Part shown: positions 36,404-44,843 of the stretch, piece after piece
Layout: each line of letters begins with the position of its first letter
Numbering within the stretch: position 1 is the first letter of the stretch
Assembly: GCF_027587175.1 (NCBI RefSeq)
Contig: NZ_JAPCID010000013.1
Coordinates: 62,001-126,000, forward strand
Reading direction: 5' to 3'
Source of the DNA: Solirubrobacter deserti
GTDB taxonomy: Bacteria > Actinomycetota > Thermoleophilia > Solirubrobacterales > Solirubrobacteraceae
Length of the DNA stretch: 64,000 nucleotides
Position numbers and translations under genes: made by a program
Notes under the pieces: generated by a model
Database searches by the model: none
What the model was told of the DNA's origin: nothing
What the model saw: only the letters and a program-made list of their open reading frames with translations

Positions 36404-37147
36404 TCATCGTTCGACGCGCAGGTAGTCCGTGACCAGGCTGGCCGCGCGGTGCTTGCGGTAGACGCCGTCGCCGCCCCGGCGCGAGTCCGACACGGCGCCC
36501 GATGCGCCGGTGTTGCCCTCGATCGTCTCGATCGTGTTCGCGTCCACGCGGCGCACGAACAGGCCGACGTGGTCGAAGCTGAAGCGCACGAGATCGCCGC
36601 GTTCCGGGTCGGGCGTCTGGTGCACGTCCGGGTCCAGTCCGAGCTGGCGGACGGACGCCCACACGCGGTCCACGCCCTGCGAGCCCGCGTTGCGGTAGCA
36701 GTAGGCGACGAAGTCCCCGCACCACGGCTCCGGCCCGGCGCCGCCGTTGGCGACGATGATCTTCGACACCATCGGGCCGGCGTTGTTGCCGCCGATCTCC
36801 ATCACGCCGACGAGCCCTTCGGCGACCTTGTACGCGCGCTCGCGCAGGTTGCCGAAGTGGACGTCCCGGCGCGCCCGGGCGCGCTCACGCTGCTGAGCGT
36901 TGCGCACCTTCGGGTCGGCGACGATCTCCTGCACGCCGACGGTGATCAGGCCGCCCCGGACCTTCTCGACCGTGCCGTCCAGCGCGCCCAGGAACCAGGC
37001 CGCGTAGGCCGTCTGCTCGAGCGTGATCGGTCCGAGCTCACCGTCGACCTCGATCGGCGTGTCGCGGTGGGCGCGCAGGCGGGCGTTCAGGTGTTCCTGG
37101 TGGAGGCGGACCGCCTCGCCTGTGTCGCCGGTGCGCAGCTCGTGCAT
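36404..37147 (-). CDS. CHAP-like cysteine peptidase/amidase domain protein
   Basis: A 247-residue protein. The N-terminal 80 residues resemble a peptidoglycan-binding fold ('LRTGDTGEAVRLHQEHLNA', 'DGELGPITLEQTAYAAW'). The C-terminal half looks like a CHAP amidase: Cys in 'PWCGDFVAYCYRNAG', His in 'FSFDHVGLFVRR' and a final 'TIEGNTG'. CHAP enzymes cut peptidoglycan. No signal peptide is visible, so it is either exported by another route or used inside the cell. No phage structural genes lie nearby. An 18-base inverted repeat (GGTCAG/CTGACC, 37191-37208) lies just upstream of the start. Confidence 0.7.
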   Translation of the reverse strand: MHELRTGDTGEAVRLHQEHLNARLRAHRDTPIEVDGELGPITLEQTAYAAWFLGALDGTVEKVRGGLITVGVQEIVADPKVRNAQQRERARARRDVHFGNLRERAYKVAEGLVGVMEIGGNNAGPMVSKIIVANGGAGPEPWCGDFVAYCYRNAGSQGVDRVWASVRQLGLDPDVHQTPDPERGDLVRFSFDHVGLFVRRVDANTIETIEGNTGASGAVSDSRRGGDGVYRKHRAASLVTDYLRVER

Positions 37148-37190
37148 GGCGGCGATGGTGCGCCTGGCCGCCCGGACGGGTCAAGTCCAG

Positions 37191-37208
37191 GGTCAGCTAT
37201 GCCTGACC
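37191..37208. repeat. Short inverted repeat upstream of the CHAP-like gene
   Basis: GGTCAG (37191-37196) and CTGACC (37203-37208) are perfect complements with a 6-base spacer. The repeat sits in the 109-bp gap between the end of the monooxygenase gene and the start of the CHAP-like gene, both on the minus strand. It could be an operator or a weak hairpin. Confidence 0.3.
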
Positions 37209-37256
37209 GCTGCAGAGTCCCCGGGTTTCGGTGTGTTCGCGGCCTGACAATTCGCG

Positions 37257-37601
37257 TCAGTCGAGCGCGCGCGGGTCCGGCGGGCCGGACGGGGCTGGGC
37301 GGGTGGTGCGCATGTCGCGGTGCACCGTCATCTCCGACGGGCGCGCGAGCAGCTCGAACAGCGCCTGCTGGTAGGCCTTGAACGCGGTGGAGCGCTGGTG
37401 CGCGGCCCACGCCTCCTCGTCTGCCCATTCCTGCACGTGCAGGTACTCGTCGGGGTCGTCGAGCGTGGCGGCGAAACGGTAGGCGCGGCAGCCGGGTTCG
37501 GCCGCCACCGCGGCCTCGGTGGTGCGCATGAGGGCGCGTAGGTCGTCGCGGCGGCCGGCGATGCCGTGGATGCGGGTGATGGCGAGGACGGGCTCGGGCA
37601 C
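37257..37601 (-). CDS. Antibiotic biosynthesis monooxygenase (ABM) family protein
   Basis: A 114-residue dimeric alpha/beta-barrel protein of the ABM/YgiN type: 'ITRIHGIAGRRDDLRALM...AAEPGCRAYRFAATLDDPDEYLHVQEWADEEAWAAHQRS'. Members are cofactor-free monooxygenases or heme-handling proteins; the His/Asn pattern does not decide which. It lies 12 bp downstream of the putative anti-sigma gene on the same strand, so it may share the sigma factor transcript. Confidence 0.75.
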   Translation of the reverse strand: MPEPVLAITRIHGIAGRRDDLRALMRTTEAAVAAEPGCRAYRFAATLDDPDEYLHVQEWADEEAWAAHQRSTAFKAYQQALFELLARPSEMTVHRDMRTTRPAPSGPPDPRALD

Positions 37602-37613
37602 GCCGGAAGTCTC

Positions 37614-38249
37614 TCAATCCGGCCTGACATCCACGTCGTCGAAGGCGAGCTCGCCGTCGAAGATGAACAGGTACCCGCCGCCCGCGCCGGGTTCGGCGCG
37701 GCGTCGGTCGCCGTCGTGCTCGGCGACCACGACCCGCGTGCCCGGGCGCACGCGGCCGAAGACGATCGAGCGGCCCTGCGAGCGCAGGATGTCGATCGTG
37801 AGCTTCTGCTGGCTCAGATCGCCGCAGGACCCCGCGTAGTCGCCGACGTACGGCCGGAACGCGTTGCCCTCGATGCGTCCGAGCTGCGTGCCGCGCACGG
37901 CGCCCGCGATCGAGCATTCGAGCCCGTCCTTGCCGGTGTAGACGCCGACGCCCCAGGCCACGTTGCGCTCGCGGTCGAACTGCTGGGCGACCAGGGTCGG
38001 GCCGCCGTCGGGCTGATAGCGCGGGACCGCGGGCGACGGGTCGTTGAGCGGTTCGCCGACGCCGATCAGCCGCGCCGCACCCGCGACCGCTCCCGCCCCG
38101 AGCACGGCCGTGACTGCGAGCGCCGCGATGCCACGGCGCCGCCGGCGCCGGCGCGCGCGGACCGCCCGTTCCTCGCCGTGCAGGCGTACCGCGGCCGCGA
38201 CGAGCTCCTCGCCGAGCTGCTCGTGCGCGCGCCGCGCCGGGTCGCTCAT
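37614..38249 (-). CDS. Putative anti-sigma factor-like membrane protein
   Basis: A 211-residue protein. A cytosolic N-terminus (1-40) ends in a run of Arg. One membrane helix follows (about 41-62, 'GIAALAVTAVLGAGAVAGAARLI'), then an external domain with two Cys ('LECSIAG' and 'AGSCGDLSQ'). The sigma factor gene precedes it with a 4-base ATGA overlap. That layout, sigma factor then single-helix protein, is typical of ECF sigma/anti-sigma pairs. I see no zinc motif (HxxxCxxC), so the assignment rests on context and topology. Confidence 0.55.
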   Translation of the reverse strand: MSDPARRAHEQLGEELVAAAVRLHGEERAVRARRRRRRRGIAALAVTAVLGAGAVAGAARLIGVGEPLNDPSPAVPRYQPDGGPTLVAQQFDRERNVAWGVGVYTGKDGLECSIAGAVRGTQLGRIEGNAFRPYVGDYAGSCGDLSQQKLTIDILRSQGRSIVFGRVRPGTRVVVAEHDGDRRRAEPGAGGGYLFIFDGELAFDDVDVRPD

Positions 38250-38842
38250 GCCGCGTCCTTCACGAGCGCCGCCTCGCCGACCGCGCGCGCCAGCGCCCGC
38301 AGCCCGCGCGATACGCGTGCCCTGGCCGTGGGTTCGCTGACGCCGAGCGTCTCGGCCATCTCCAGGTAGGACTGGTCGTCGAGCACGCGCAGCTCGATCG
38401 CCTGACGCTGATCGCTGGGGAGGGCGGCGAACGCGCGCGAGAGCGGCAGGTCCAGCGCGCTCAGCCCGGCCAGCGACTCGATCCGCTCGAACTCGGTGCT
38501 GCTGAGGGCCGGGACCGTGATCGCGAGCCGTTCCACCGCGGCGCGCTCGACCTTGCCCGAGCGCCAGAAGTGGGAGAGCTCCGAGCGCGCGATCGCGAAC
38601 AGCCAGCCCTGCTCCTGCTCGGCGTTGTGGCCGCGGAACTGGTCCTGGCGCTCGAGCGCTTTCGCGAACGTCTCCGACAGCAGGTCGAAGGCCGTGTCCG
38701 GGTCCAGGACCCGGCGCACGAGGTAGCTCAGCACCCGCTCGGAGTAGGCGGCGTAGAACGCGGCGAACTCCCGCGGGTCCTCGCGCGCGCGCACCAGCAG
38801 GCTGGTCGACCGACCGGAGAGACGAAGACGATGGGGCCGCAC
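38246..38842 (-). CDS. ECF-type RNA polymerase sigma factor
   Basis: A 198-residue sigma-70 protein with region 2 ('FAAFYAAYSERVLSYLVRRVLDPDTAFDLLSETFAKAL', 'GWLFAIARSELSHFWR') and region 4 ('LPSDQRQAIELRVLDDQSYLEMAETLGVSEPTARARVSRGLRAL'). It starts with GTG and is coupled by a 4-base overlap to a single-helix membrane protein that is probably its anti-sigma factor. Upstream, two small secreted protein genes diverge from it and are possible targets. The signal sensed is unknown. Confidence 0.9.
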   Translation of the reverse strand: MRPHRLRLSGRSTSLLVRAREDPREFAAFYAAYSERVLSYLVRRVLDPDTAFDLLSETFAKALERQDQFRGHNAEQEQGWLFAIARSELSHFWRSGKVERAAVERLAITVPALSSTEFERIESLAGLSALDLPLSRAFAALPSDQRQAIELRVLDDQSYLEMAETLGVSEPTARARVSRGLRALARAVGEAALVKDAA

Positions 38843-38940
38843 CTTCGAGGCCGAGCCTACCCGGTCACAAAACCCTGAGCCACGGGCTCGTTACGCCTCG
38901 CCGGAGCGCGCACCGGTCCATTCAACTGAAAGGACACACC

Positions 38941-39339
38941 ATGGACCGACGCGTTCGTCGCGGGCTCGTGCTCGCGCTCGTCTGCGCCCTGTTCGGAGCC
39001 GGAGCCGCGCCTGCCCGTGCGCAGGTGCTCACGGATCTGACCGACTGGAATCTGACCGAGTCCGTCAGCGCCTGGGGCGGCGGCACGCAGTTCCACATCA
39101 GCCAGTCCGGCGACGGCTGGGCCGCGTTCCGCTGGCTCGACAGCCCGGCCAAGACCACGGTCATCTCGGGCAACACCTGCATGGACCTCTACTACCTCGG
39201 CGGCGGCTCGATCGCGGCCGGGAACACGTCCTACCTGAACCTGTTCTCCGGCAGCCCGGGCGCCTGCTTCGTCCTGCGCGGCCGGACCGCGATCGGCTCG
39301 GGCGCGATGTACAACCACGACGGGAGGCTGAAGCGATGA
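38941..39339 (+). CDS. Small secreted protein of unknown function
   Basis: A 132-residue protein with signal peptide 1-27 ('GLVLALVCALFGAGAAPARA'). The mature 100 residues contain two Cys ('GNTCMDLYYLG' and 'GACFVLRG') and read as a small beta-sandwich. I do not recognise it. AAAGGAC precedes the ATG. The gene ends with a 4-base overlap (ATGA) onto the next secreted protein, so the two are co-translated and may form a complex. They diverge from the ECF sigma operon. Confidence 0.6.
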   Translation: MDRRVRRGLVLALVCALFGAGAAPARAQVLTDLTDWNLTESVSAWGGGTQFHISQSGDGWAAFRWLDSPAKTTVISGNTCMDLYYLGGGSIAAGNTSYLNLFSGSPGACFVLRGRTAIGSGAMYNHDGRLKR

Positions 39340-39866
39340 AGCGCTTCATCGGCGCGGCGCTGGTCGCCGCTCTCACCGCCGGCACCGTCGCCGCGGCCAC
39401 CGGGCACGGCGCCGGCGCGAGCGGCGACGCCCTTACGCTCGCGAGCACGCTCGCGAGCGCCCCGGCCCGGATCGTCTCGGAGCCGGTGCCCGCCGAGCGG
39501 GCCCGTCTGGTCGCCGATGCGCACGCCGCGGCGGTCCCGCTCCCCGCGGGCGGGACGTTCAGCGGCATCCGCTGGGAGCAGGCCGGTGGCCAGTTCGGGC
39601 GCGCGGAGATCGCCGCGGTGCTCGAGTACAACGCCGTCTGCCAGTGGCTGCGTGCCCGGCGCGACGGACGCGAGGTCGGCGTCGCCGAGCGTGTGCTCGC
39701 CACGGTCCCGTCGTGGCCGGCCTGGCGCGGCACCGAGGAGGGCGGCGTACTGAAGGAGATCGTCGGCGGCGGTCCGCTGCTCGACGGCGTGCTGGCCGAC
39801 TGCGACGCCGCGCGGGCGCGCGAGGTGGAGTACGCCTCGTCCCGCGGGCTGCCACCGACCCGGTAG
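39336..39866 (+). CDS. Secreted protein of unknown function
   Basis: A 176-residue protein with a signal sequence (1-21, 'FIGAALVAALTAGTVAAA'). The mature part is helical, with two Cys ('EYNAVCQWLRARRD' and 'LADCDAARA'). I do not recognise a family. A GGGAGG ribosome site lies inside the end of the preceding gene, so translation is coupled. A 9-bp hairpin follows after the stop. Confidence 0.6.
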   Translation: MKRFIGAALVAALTAGTVAAATGHGAGASGDALTLASTLASAPARIVSEPVPAERARLVADAHAAAVPLPAGGTFSGIRWEQAGGQFGRAEIAAVLEYNAVCQWLRARRDGREVGVAERVLATVPSWPAWRGTEEGGVLKEIVGGGPLLDGVLADCDAARAREVEYASSRGLPPTR

Positions 39867-39878
39867 CGCACGTGCAGG

Positions 39879-39907
39879 GCCCGCCGCTGCCCGGTGTGGC
39901 GGCGGGC
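39879..39907. terminator. Convergent terminator hairpin
   Basis: GCCCGCCGC (39879-39887) pairs with GCGGCGGGC (39899-39907) around an 11-base loop. It sits between the convergent stops at 39866 and 39921. Confidence 0.6.
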
Positions 39908-39920
39908 TCTTGGTGCGGCG

Positions 39921-40433
39921 CTACGGCGTGTCCGAGGACAGCGTCACGAGCAGCACCTTGCGGTAGTTGCCCGAGGCCTTCTTCTCGATCTCCTGCCGGA
40001 GATTGACGGTGGCCTGCGCACGGGCGACCGCGGTGTTCCAGCGCGAGAGCTGCGGCTCGACCGGCGTGCTGAGCGGCGCGAACGGCGACTTGCCGACGCG
40101 CGCCTCGAGCGGCAGCGGCAGCAGCTTCCGGCCGGCGGCCAGGCGCCCCTTCTTCGACCCGCTGGCGACCTCACCGTCGGCGAGCGAGAGGCGCGCCGCG
40201 GCGTCCGACGTGGTCACCGCGACCCGGAAGGACGTCGAGTACGTCCGCGCCTTCGGGAACGTCGTGAAGCTGGCCGACTTCGGCTGCGTGATGATCAGCT
40301 CGAGCACGCTCGGGACGTTGGCCTCGATCCCCGTGCTGCCGTCGGTCTGGGCCAGCGCCGGCGCGGGCGCGATGAGCGCGATGACCGCCGTGGCGGGGAC
40401 AAGCGAACGCAGCGTCTTCACGACACCGAACAT
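39921..40433 (-). CDS. Secreted WxL-like beta protein of unknown function
   Basis: About 170 residues with a signal peptide (1-29, 'LRSLVPATAVIALIAPAPALAQ'). The mature start 'GIEANVPSVLELIITQPKSASF' resembles the actinobacterial secreted proteins that start with a 'VPSVLxLxL' strand and share the fold of WxL-like surface proteins. A 'LRQEIEKKASGNYRKVLLVTLS' ending fits a final beta-hairpin. The ATG at 40433 is chosen because the signal peptide begins there; an upstream GTG-type extension lacks signal-peptide character. The gene diverges from the eCIS-leader-like gene at 40532. Confidence 0.55.
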   Translation of the reverse strand: MFGVVKTLRSLVPATAVIALIAPAPALAQTDGSTGIEANVPSVLELIITQPKSASFTTFPKARTYSTSFRVAVTTSDAAARLSLADGEVASGSKKGRLAAGRKLLPLPLEARVGKSPFAPLSTPVEPQLSRWNTAVARAQATVNLRQEIEKKASGNYRKVLLVTLSSDTP

Positions 40434-40531
40434 AGCTCGTGATGGTGCGGCGCGACGCCGGAGGGCGATCCGGCCGTGCGAAGTCACCGCGCGAACCCGA
40501 CCCAGAAACCGGTGCCAGTTAGGTTCGCGGT

Positions 40532-41959
40532 GTGGAACGCGTCCGTGCATCGGAGGTCGCCGCGGACCTCGAGCCGACCCGACGGCCTGCGGACCCGCCG
40601 CCCGACACGCGGCGCGAGCAGCTGAGCCCGGAGGCGATGCTCGCGCTCCAGCAGAGCGCCGGCAACCAGGCCGCGGTTGCCCGCCTCCGCGCCGACCGCG
40701 CCCAGATCAGCCGCAACGGCAATCACCACAACAAGTGGGACCAGAAGCGGTCCGATCGCACCGGCCGCCCGCACAAGGCCAAGTGGCTGCGCGAGCAGGA
40801 CGCGATCAAGGCGCGCGAGAAGAAGGAACGCAACGCCAAGGTCAGGGCCGTCCGGCGCTTCATGGAGCGCCAGGTCGCTCCGTGGGCCACCCAGGCGCGC
40901 ATCGGCCAGCTGATCAACACCAACTTCGAGGAGATGAAGGCCGACGACAGCCTCAAGGGCGACGCCAAGACGCTCCAGCCGTCACAGCACCGGAGCGCGG
41001 ACTCGACCGACCCCCAGATCGCGCCCGGCGACACCCAATTCCTCGCGCCCAACAAGAGCGGCGACACCGCCATCCACCGCGGCATCGTCGGCATCGAGAT
41101 GGTCGAAGGCGTCCCGCACGTCCGCGTCTACAGCGCCCTCTGGGCCGAGGCCCGGCCCGACAAGACGGGCAAGATCACCCACAAGGACGTCCACCAGGAC
41201 CCGGAGACCGGCGCCATCGCCATCCACACCGGCCGCGACCAGGGCGAGGACAAGGACGCCTCCAAGGCCGAGGCCGCCAGCAAGCACCCGATCATGTGGC
41301 TGTCCGCCGAGCCGCTGCGCCAGCTCAAGTGGTTCTACAAGTACCCGATCGAGAAGTTCGCGCGCGGCGCCAAGCCCGTCGTCCGCTCCTTCCTGGTGCC
41401 CAACGAGCTCTGGCTCGAGATCTCCGGCGCCGCCGTCAGCGAGGACGAGGCGACCGAGAAGGGCAACGAGGACAAGCCGTTCAACGTCGACACGGCCTAC
41501 GGCTCCAACCAGTTCGGCGTCCGCGGGCCGTTGTTGGACAAGCTCCGGAGTCTTGCGGCCAAGAACAGCCTGGTCTCCTACGTCGGCGACATGAGCCACT
41601 CCAAGCCCGAGTTCGGCGGCAACATCCAGCACGTCGACGCGCTCCACCAGCAGCTCGGCGCCCCGACGAACACGCCGCCGAAGCTCAAGCCGCTCCACAG
41701 CCAGCAGGGGTCCGCCGGCAACCCGATCTGGGCTACGGCGCCGATCTGGGTCGACCCCGACATGGGCAAGTTCGCGCGCACGGCGTCCCACGGGACGTTC
41801 GCCGACGCGCTGTCCATTCACTACGCGACGTGGGTGGGGAAGGACGCGCTGCTCCCGGATGCGTACTCGAAGGTGCCTAAGCCGCGGCGGCAGGACATGC
41901 TCCGGGAGTTCTTGACCAAGAACGGGCACGAGTTGCCGGAGGACTACGCGCTGCCTTAG
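40532..41959 (+). CDS. Putative secreted effector with eCIS-type N-terminal leader
   Basis: A 475-residue protein starting with GTG. The first 55 residues are Pro-rich, then 'SPEAMLALQQSAGNQAAVARL', here split by function into a disordered lead and the 'LQ-SAGN-A' helix. That helix is the signature seen at the N-terminus of many actinobacterial proteins associated with extracellular contractile injection systems. The remaining 400 residues are hydrophilic and match no family I know; no HExxH metalloprotease motif is present. The C-terminal half has 'KPVVRSFLVPNELWLEISGAAVSEDE', which hints weakly at an ADP-ribosyltransferase-like fold. No injection-system structural genes are in the window. 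Confidence 0.5.
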   Translation: MERVRASEVAADLEPTRRPADPPPDTRREQLSPEAMLALQQSAGNQAAVARLRADRAQISRNGNHHNKWDQKRSDRTGRPHKAKWLREQDAIKAREKKERNAKVRAVRRFMERQVAPWATQARIGQLINTNFEEMKADDSLKGDAKTLQPSQHRSADSTDPQIAPGDTQFLAPNKSGDTAIHRGIVGIEMVEGVPHVRVYSALWAEARPDKTGKITHKDVHQDPETGAIAIHTGRDQGEDKDASKAEAASKHPIMWLSAEPLRQLKWFYKYPIEKFARGAKPVVRSFLVPNELWLEISGAAVSEDEATEKGNEDKPFNVDTAYGSNQFGVRGPLLDKLRSLAAKNSLVSYVGDMSHSKPEFGGNIQHVDALHQQLGAPTNTPPKLKPLHSQQGSAGNPIWATAPIWVDPDMGKFARTASHGTFADALSIHYATWVGKDALLPDAYSKVPKPRRQDMLREFLTKNGHELPEDYALP

Positions 41960-42189
41960 GGCAGGCAGTCGATCGTTGGTCACGGTCCGGTCGCCCGCTT
42001 TAGTTCGACCTGCGACGTCTATTGACCACTTTGCGATGCCGAAGGGGTCCGGTCCGCGTGCTGACAGGCTGGATTGAGGCCAATCGCGAGGCCCCGCTGC
42101 ACCGTGGGCACGCCTGGCGAGCGAGAGCGGGCGGTTGGTAGACCAGCCGGCATGTGAATGGAACGGCTGAACGCCGAGAGGAGCCACAC

Positions 42190-43200
42190 GTGGCCGCTTC
42201 GCTCTATCTCAACCAGACCCCGCCGAACCCGTGGTGGCTCTCACCGGCGCTGTCGGTCGTGAAGGTGGGCCTCACGAACCTGGACGGGGGCACGCCGCTC
42301 CTGGACGTGGTCCCGAGTGCCACGGTCTCGCAGCACGCCCGCGGGGAGGCCGGCAACGACGGCACCACCGACGCCACCGATGTGCATGTGCAGCTGTGGG
42401 CGCACGTCTTCGCCACCGCGGCCAGCCCGAGCCTCTGGCTTGCGTCGCTGGGCGGCATCGCCGGGGTCTCGATCCCGGCGGGCACGGGGGCGACGATCGA
42501 GGACGGGCAGGAGCAGCCGTTCGACGAGCCGTGGGACGCGGGCTCCGGGCTCACGACCGCGGAGCTCGGGCCGTTGCTGAACGACGACGGGCAGTTGCAC
42601 TGCTGCATGTTCGGCAACGTCTACTCGCCCACCGACGGGCAGGTCGTGACCGACCCGACGACGCTGCAACCCGCGACCAATCGCCACCACGCGCAGCGCA
42701 ACATGACGATCTCGCCGCTCAACACTCCCGCGGTCCTGAACTTCATGCTCTTCGCCGGCAACCCCGATCCCGAGCGCGAGCAGGACGCCCGGCTGGAGGT
42801 CGCCGAGATCACGCCGCGCAAGCTCCCGAACTGGCAGCTCGCCGAGCTCGACCGGCTCGGCCCGTGGATCCGCCGCACCCGCAGGACGCCGGACGGCGGC
42901 CTGCCCGGGATCGAGTTCGTCATCGACGGCAAGCCGCAGCCCGTGCGCACCGCGCGCCGCCCGCTGCGGGACCTCGCGATCGCTGTCGACGACGCCGGCG
43001 AGGGCCGCGCCGTCAAGCTCGAGCTCGGCGTCGAGGAGGCGCGCAGGCTCCACATCTGCGCCGAGCTCCCGGACCAGGAGTTCGTGCTGCGGATGTTCGA
43101 CGTCACCCAGTTCGCGGGCGACCGGCAGGTCGGCGGCGTGCGCGTGATGGCGCTGGCGGTGCCCGAGGAGCTGCTCAAGAAGCGAGTGAAGCGGGGATGA
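42190..43200 (+). CDS. Hypothetical beta-rich protein
   Basis: A 336-residue protein without signal peptide, starting at a GTG that follows GAGAGGAG at 7 bases. It is rich in beta strands; the first 190 residues have a repeated 'DVHVQLWAHVFATAASPSLWLASLGG' region and a 'CCMFGNVY' motif. I do not recognise it. The stop overlaps the ATG of the next gene (ATGA), so it is co-translated with a secreted MopE-type protein. The 230 bp before it hold no other gene; its promoter is probably there. Confidence 0.55.
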   Translation: MAASLYLNQTPPNPWWLSPALSVVKVGLTNLDGGTPLLDVVPSATVSQHARGEAGNDGTTDATDVHVQLWAHVFATAASPSLWLASLGGIAGVSIPAGTGATIEDGQEQPFDEPWDAGSGLTTAELGPLLNDDGQLHCCMFGNVYSPTDGQVVTDPTTLQPATNRHHAQRNMTISPLNTPAVLNFMLFAGNPDPEREQDARLEVAEITPRKLPNWQLAELDRLGPWIRRTRRTPDGGLPGIEFVIDGKPQPVRTARRPLRDLAIAVDDAGEGRAVKLELGVEEARRLHICAELPDQEFVLRMFDVTQFAGDRQVGGVRVMALAVPEELLKKRVKRG

Positions 43201-44843
43201 GCGTCCGCGGCGCGGCGCTGCTCGTGGCGGTCGCGCTGGCGTCGGTCGGCGCGCCGGGGTCCGCGCGGGCGGCGGTCGGGGCCGACAACCACGGTGATGC
43301 CCCGGCGCTGACGCTCTCCGCTCCGGGGACCGTCGCCGACACCCTCGGCTACACGACGCAGGCGGCCGAGCCCGTGAGCGGGTCGACCGGGTGCGAGCTC
43401 CCCAGCACGTCGATGTCCAGGACCGCCTGGTGGCGGTTCACCGGCACCGGGGTGCCCGTCACGTTGTCCACGCGGGCGTCGACCTTCAACACCGTGCTCG
43501 CCGTCTACGACGCCCCCGGCGCGCCGATCGCCGGCAACCGCGTCGCCTGCAACGACGACGAGTCGGTGTCCATCACGACCTCGGCGCTCACCTTCACCGC
43601 GGCGCGCGGCAAGCGCTACCTCGTCCAGGTCGGCTCGCGGGGGACGGCGCCGCGCGGCGCAATCGACCTGCGTGCGTCGGCCGCCAGGCCGCCCAACGAC
43701 GACCGGATCGCGGCGCAACCGCTCTCGCCGGGAACGCCCGCGCTGGTCGACAACACCGGCGCGAGCCAGGAGACCGGCGAGACCACCACGTGCGCGACGG
43801 CGTCCTACGCGGCGACCATGTGGTTCACCTTCCGGGCCGGTGCGGTCGGCGACGCCGTCTTCTCGTCGACCGCCGCCTTCGGCGACACGGTCGTCACCGT
43901 GTACCGCGAGACCGACGGCGCCCACCTCGGCTGCAACGCCGGCACGACCGCGTCGCTGCCGCTCCGGCTCACGGCGGGCGACTACCTCGTGCAAGTAGGT
44001 ACCAAGGGCTCTGACGTCGCCGGCCTCGGCACCGGCCCGATCGCGACCACGGCAAGCTTCACCGCCGATCCCGACGTCGACAACGACGGCGACCCCGCCT
44101 CGACCGACTGCGACGACCGCAACGCGTCGATCCGCCACGGCATCGTCGACACCCCCGACGACGGTATCGACCAGAACTGCGACGGCGCCGACACCGTCAT
44201 CCTCGACCGCGACGGCGACGGCGACCCCCGCTCCGGCGACTGCAACGACGCCAACCCGGCGATCCGCCGCGGTGCGGGCGACGCCCCCGACGACGGCGTC
44301 GACCAGAACTGCGACGGCGCCGACGCCGTCAACCTCGACCGCGACGCCGACGGCGAGAGCCGGCCGGGCGACTGCAACGACGGCAACCCAGCGATCCGCC
44401 ACGGAGCCCGCGACATCCCCGGCAACGCCGTCGACGAGGACTGCAGCGGCAGCCCCGCTCCCTACCCGCGCGTGGACTCGGCCGTCCGTATCTCCTGGCG
44501 CTTCAGCCCGTTCCGGATCGCGACGCTGACCATCGTCCGCGCCGTGCCCGGCAGCCGCGTGGAGATCCGCTGCCGCGGCGGCGGCTGCCCGTTCAAACGC
44601 GAGACCGTGACCGTCCGCAAGGCCGCCGCCGAGCGGTCCGTGTTGAGCCGCAAGCTCAAGCGCGCGCGCCTGCAGCGCAAAGCGGTCCTCGAGATCCGGA
44701 TCACGCTGGACGGCCACGTCGGCTTCATGCGCCGTGCGACCGTGAGGACGATGACCAAGGATCCCAAGCTGGCGGAGTTCTGCCTCCCGCCGGGCGCCGC
44801 CAGGCCGGCACGATGTGACGTCGCTGGGCGGGCCGGCTCGTGA
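43197..44843 (+). CDS. Secreted protein with MopE-type metal-binding repeats
   Basis: A 548-residue exported protein with a signal peptide (1-26). Two beta-sandwich domains follow, of the pre-peptidase C-terminal type ('AWWRFTGTG...FNTVLAVYD' and 'MWFTFRAGAVGDAVFSS'). Three MopE-like repeats come next (about 300-420), each of the form 'D-D-GDGDP-S-DCDD-N-I-G...DDGIDQNCDG', which are predicted calcium or copper sites. The C-terminal domain is basic with a Cys pair ('IRCRGGGCPFKR'). Function unknown, probably surface-bound. It overlaps the preceding gene by 4 bases. Confidence 0.75.
   Translation: MSVRGAALLVAVALASVGAPGSARAAVGADNHGDAPALTLSAPGTVADTLGYTTQAAEPVSGSTGCELPSTSMSRTAWWRFTGTGVPVTLSTRASTFNTVLAVYDAPGAPIAGNRVACNDDESVSITTSALTFTAARGKRYLVQVGSRGTAPRGAIDLRASAARPPNDDRIAAQPLSPGTPALVDNTGASQETGETTTCATASYAATMWFTFRAGAVGDAVFSSTAAFGDTVVTVYRETDGAHLGCNAGTTASLPLRLTAGDYLVQVGTKGSDVAGLGTGPIATTASFTADPDVDNDGDPASTDCDDRNASIRHGIVDTPDDGIDQNCDGADTVILDRDGDGDPRSGDCNDANPAIRRGAGDAPDDGVDQNCDGADAVNLDRDADGESRPGDCNDGNPAIRHGARDIPGNAVDEDCSGSPAPYPRVDSAVRISWRFSPFRIATLTIVRAVPGSRVEIRCRGGGCPFKRETVTVRKAAAERSVLSRKLKRARLQRKAVLEIRITLDGHVGFMRRATVRTMTKDPKLAEFCLPPGAARPARCDVAGRAGS

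Noticed and set aside
36404-37147. Prophage lysis gene
   Set aside because: A CHAP-like amidase alone, without holin, capsid, tail or packaging genes nearby, does not indicate a prophage.
40532-41959. DUF4157 metalloprotease
   Set aside because: The eCIS-like helix is present but there is no HExxH motif anywhere in the protein.
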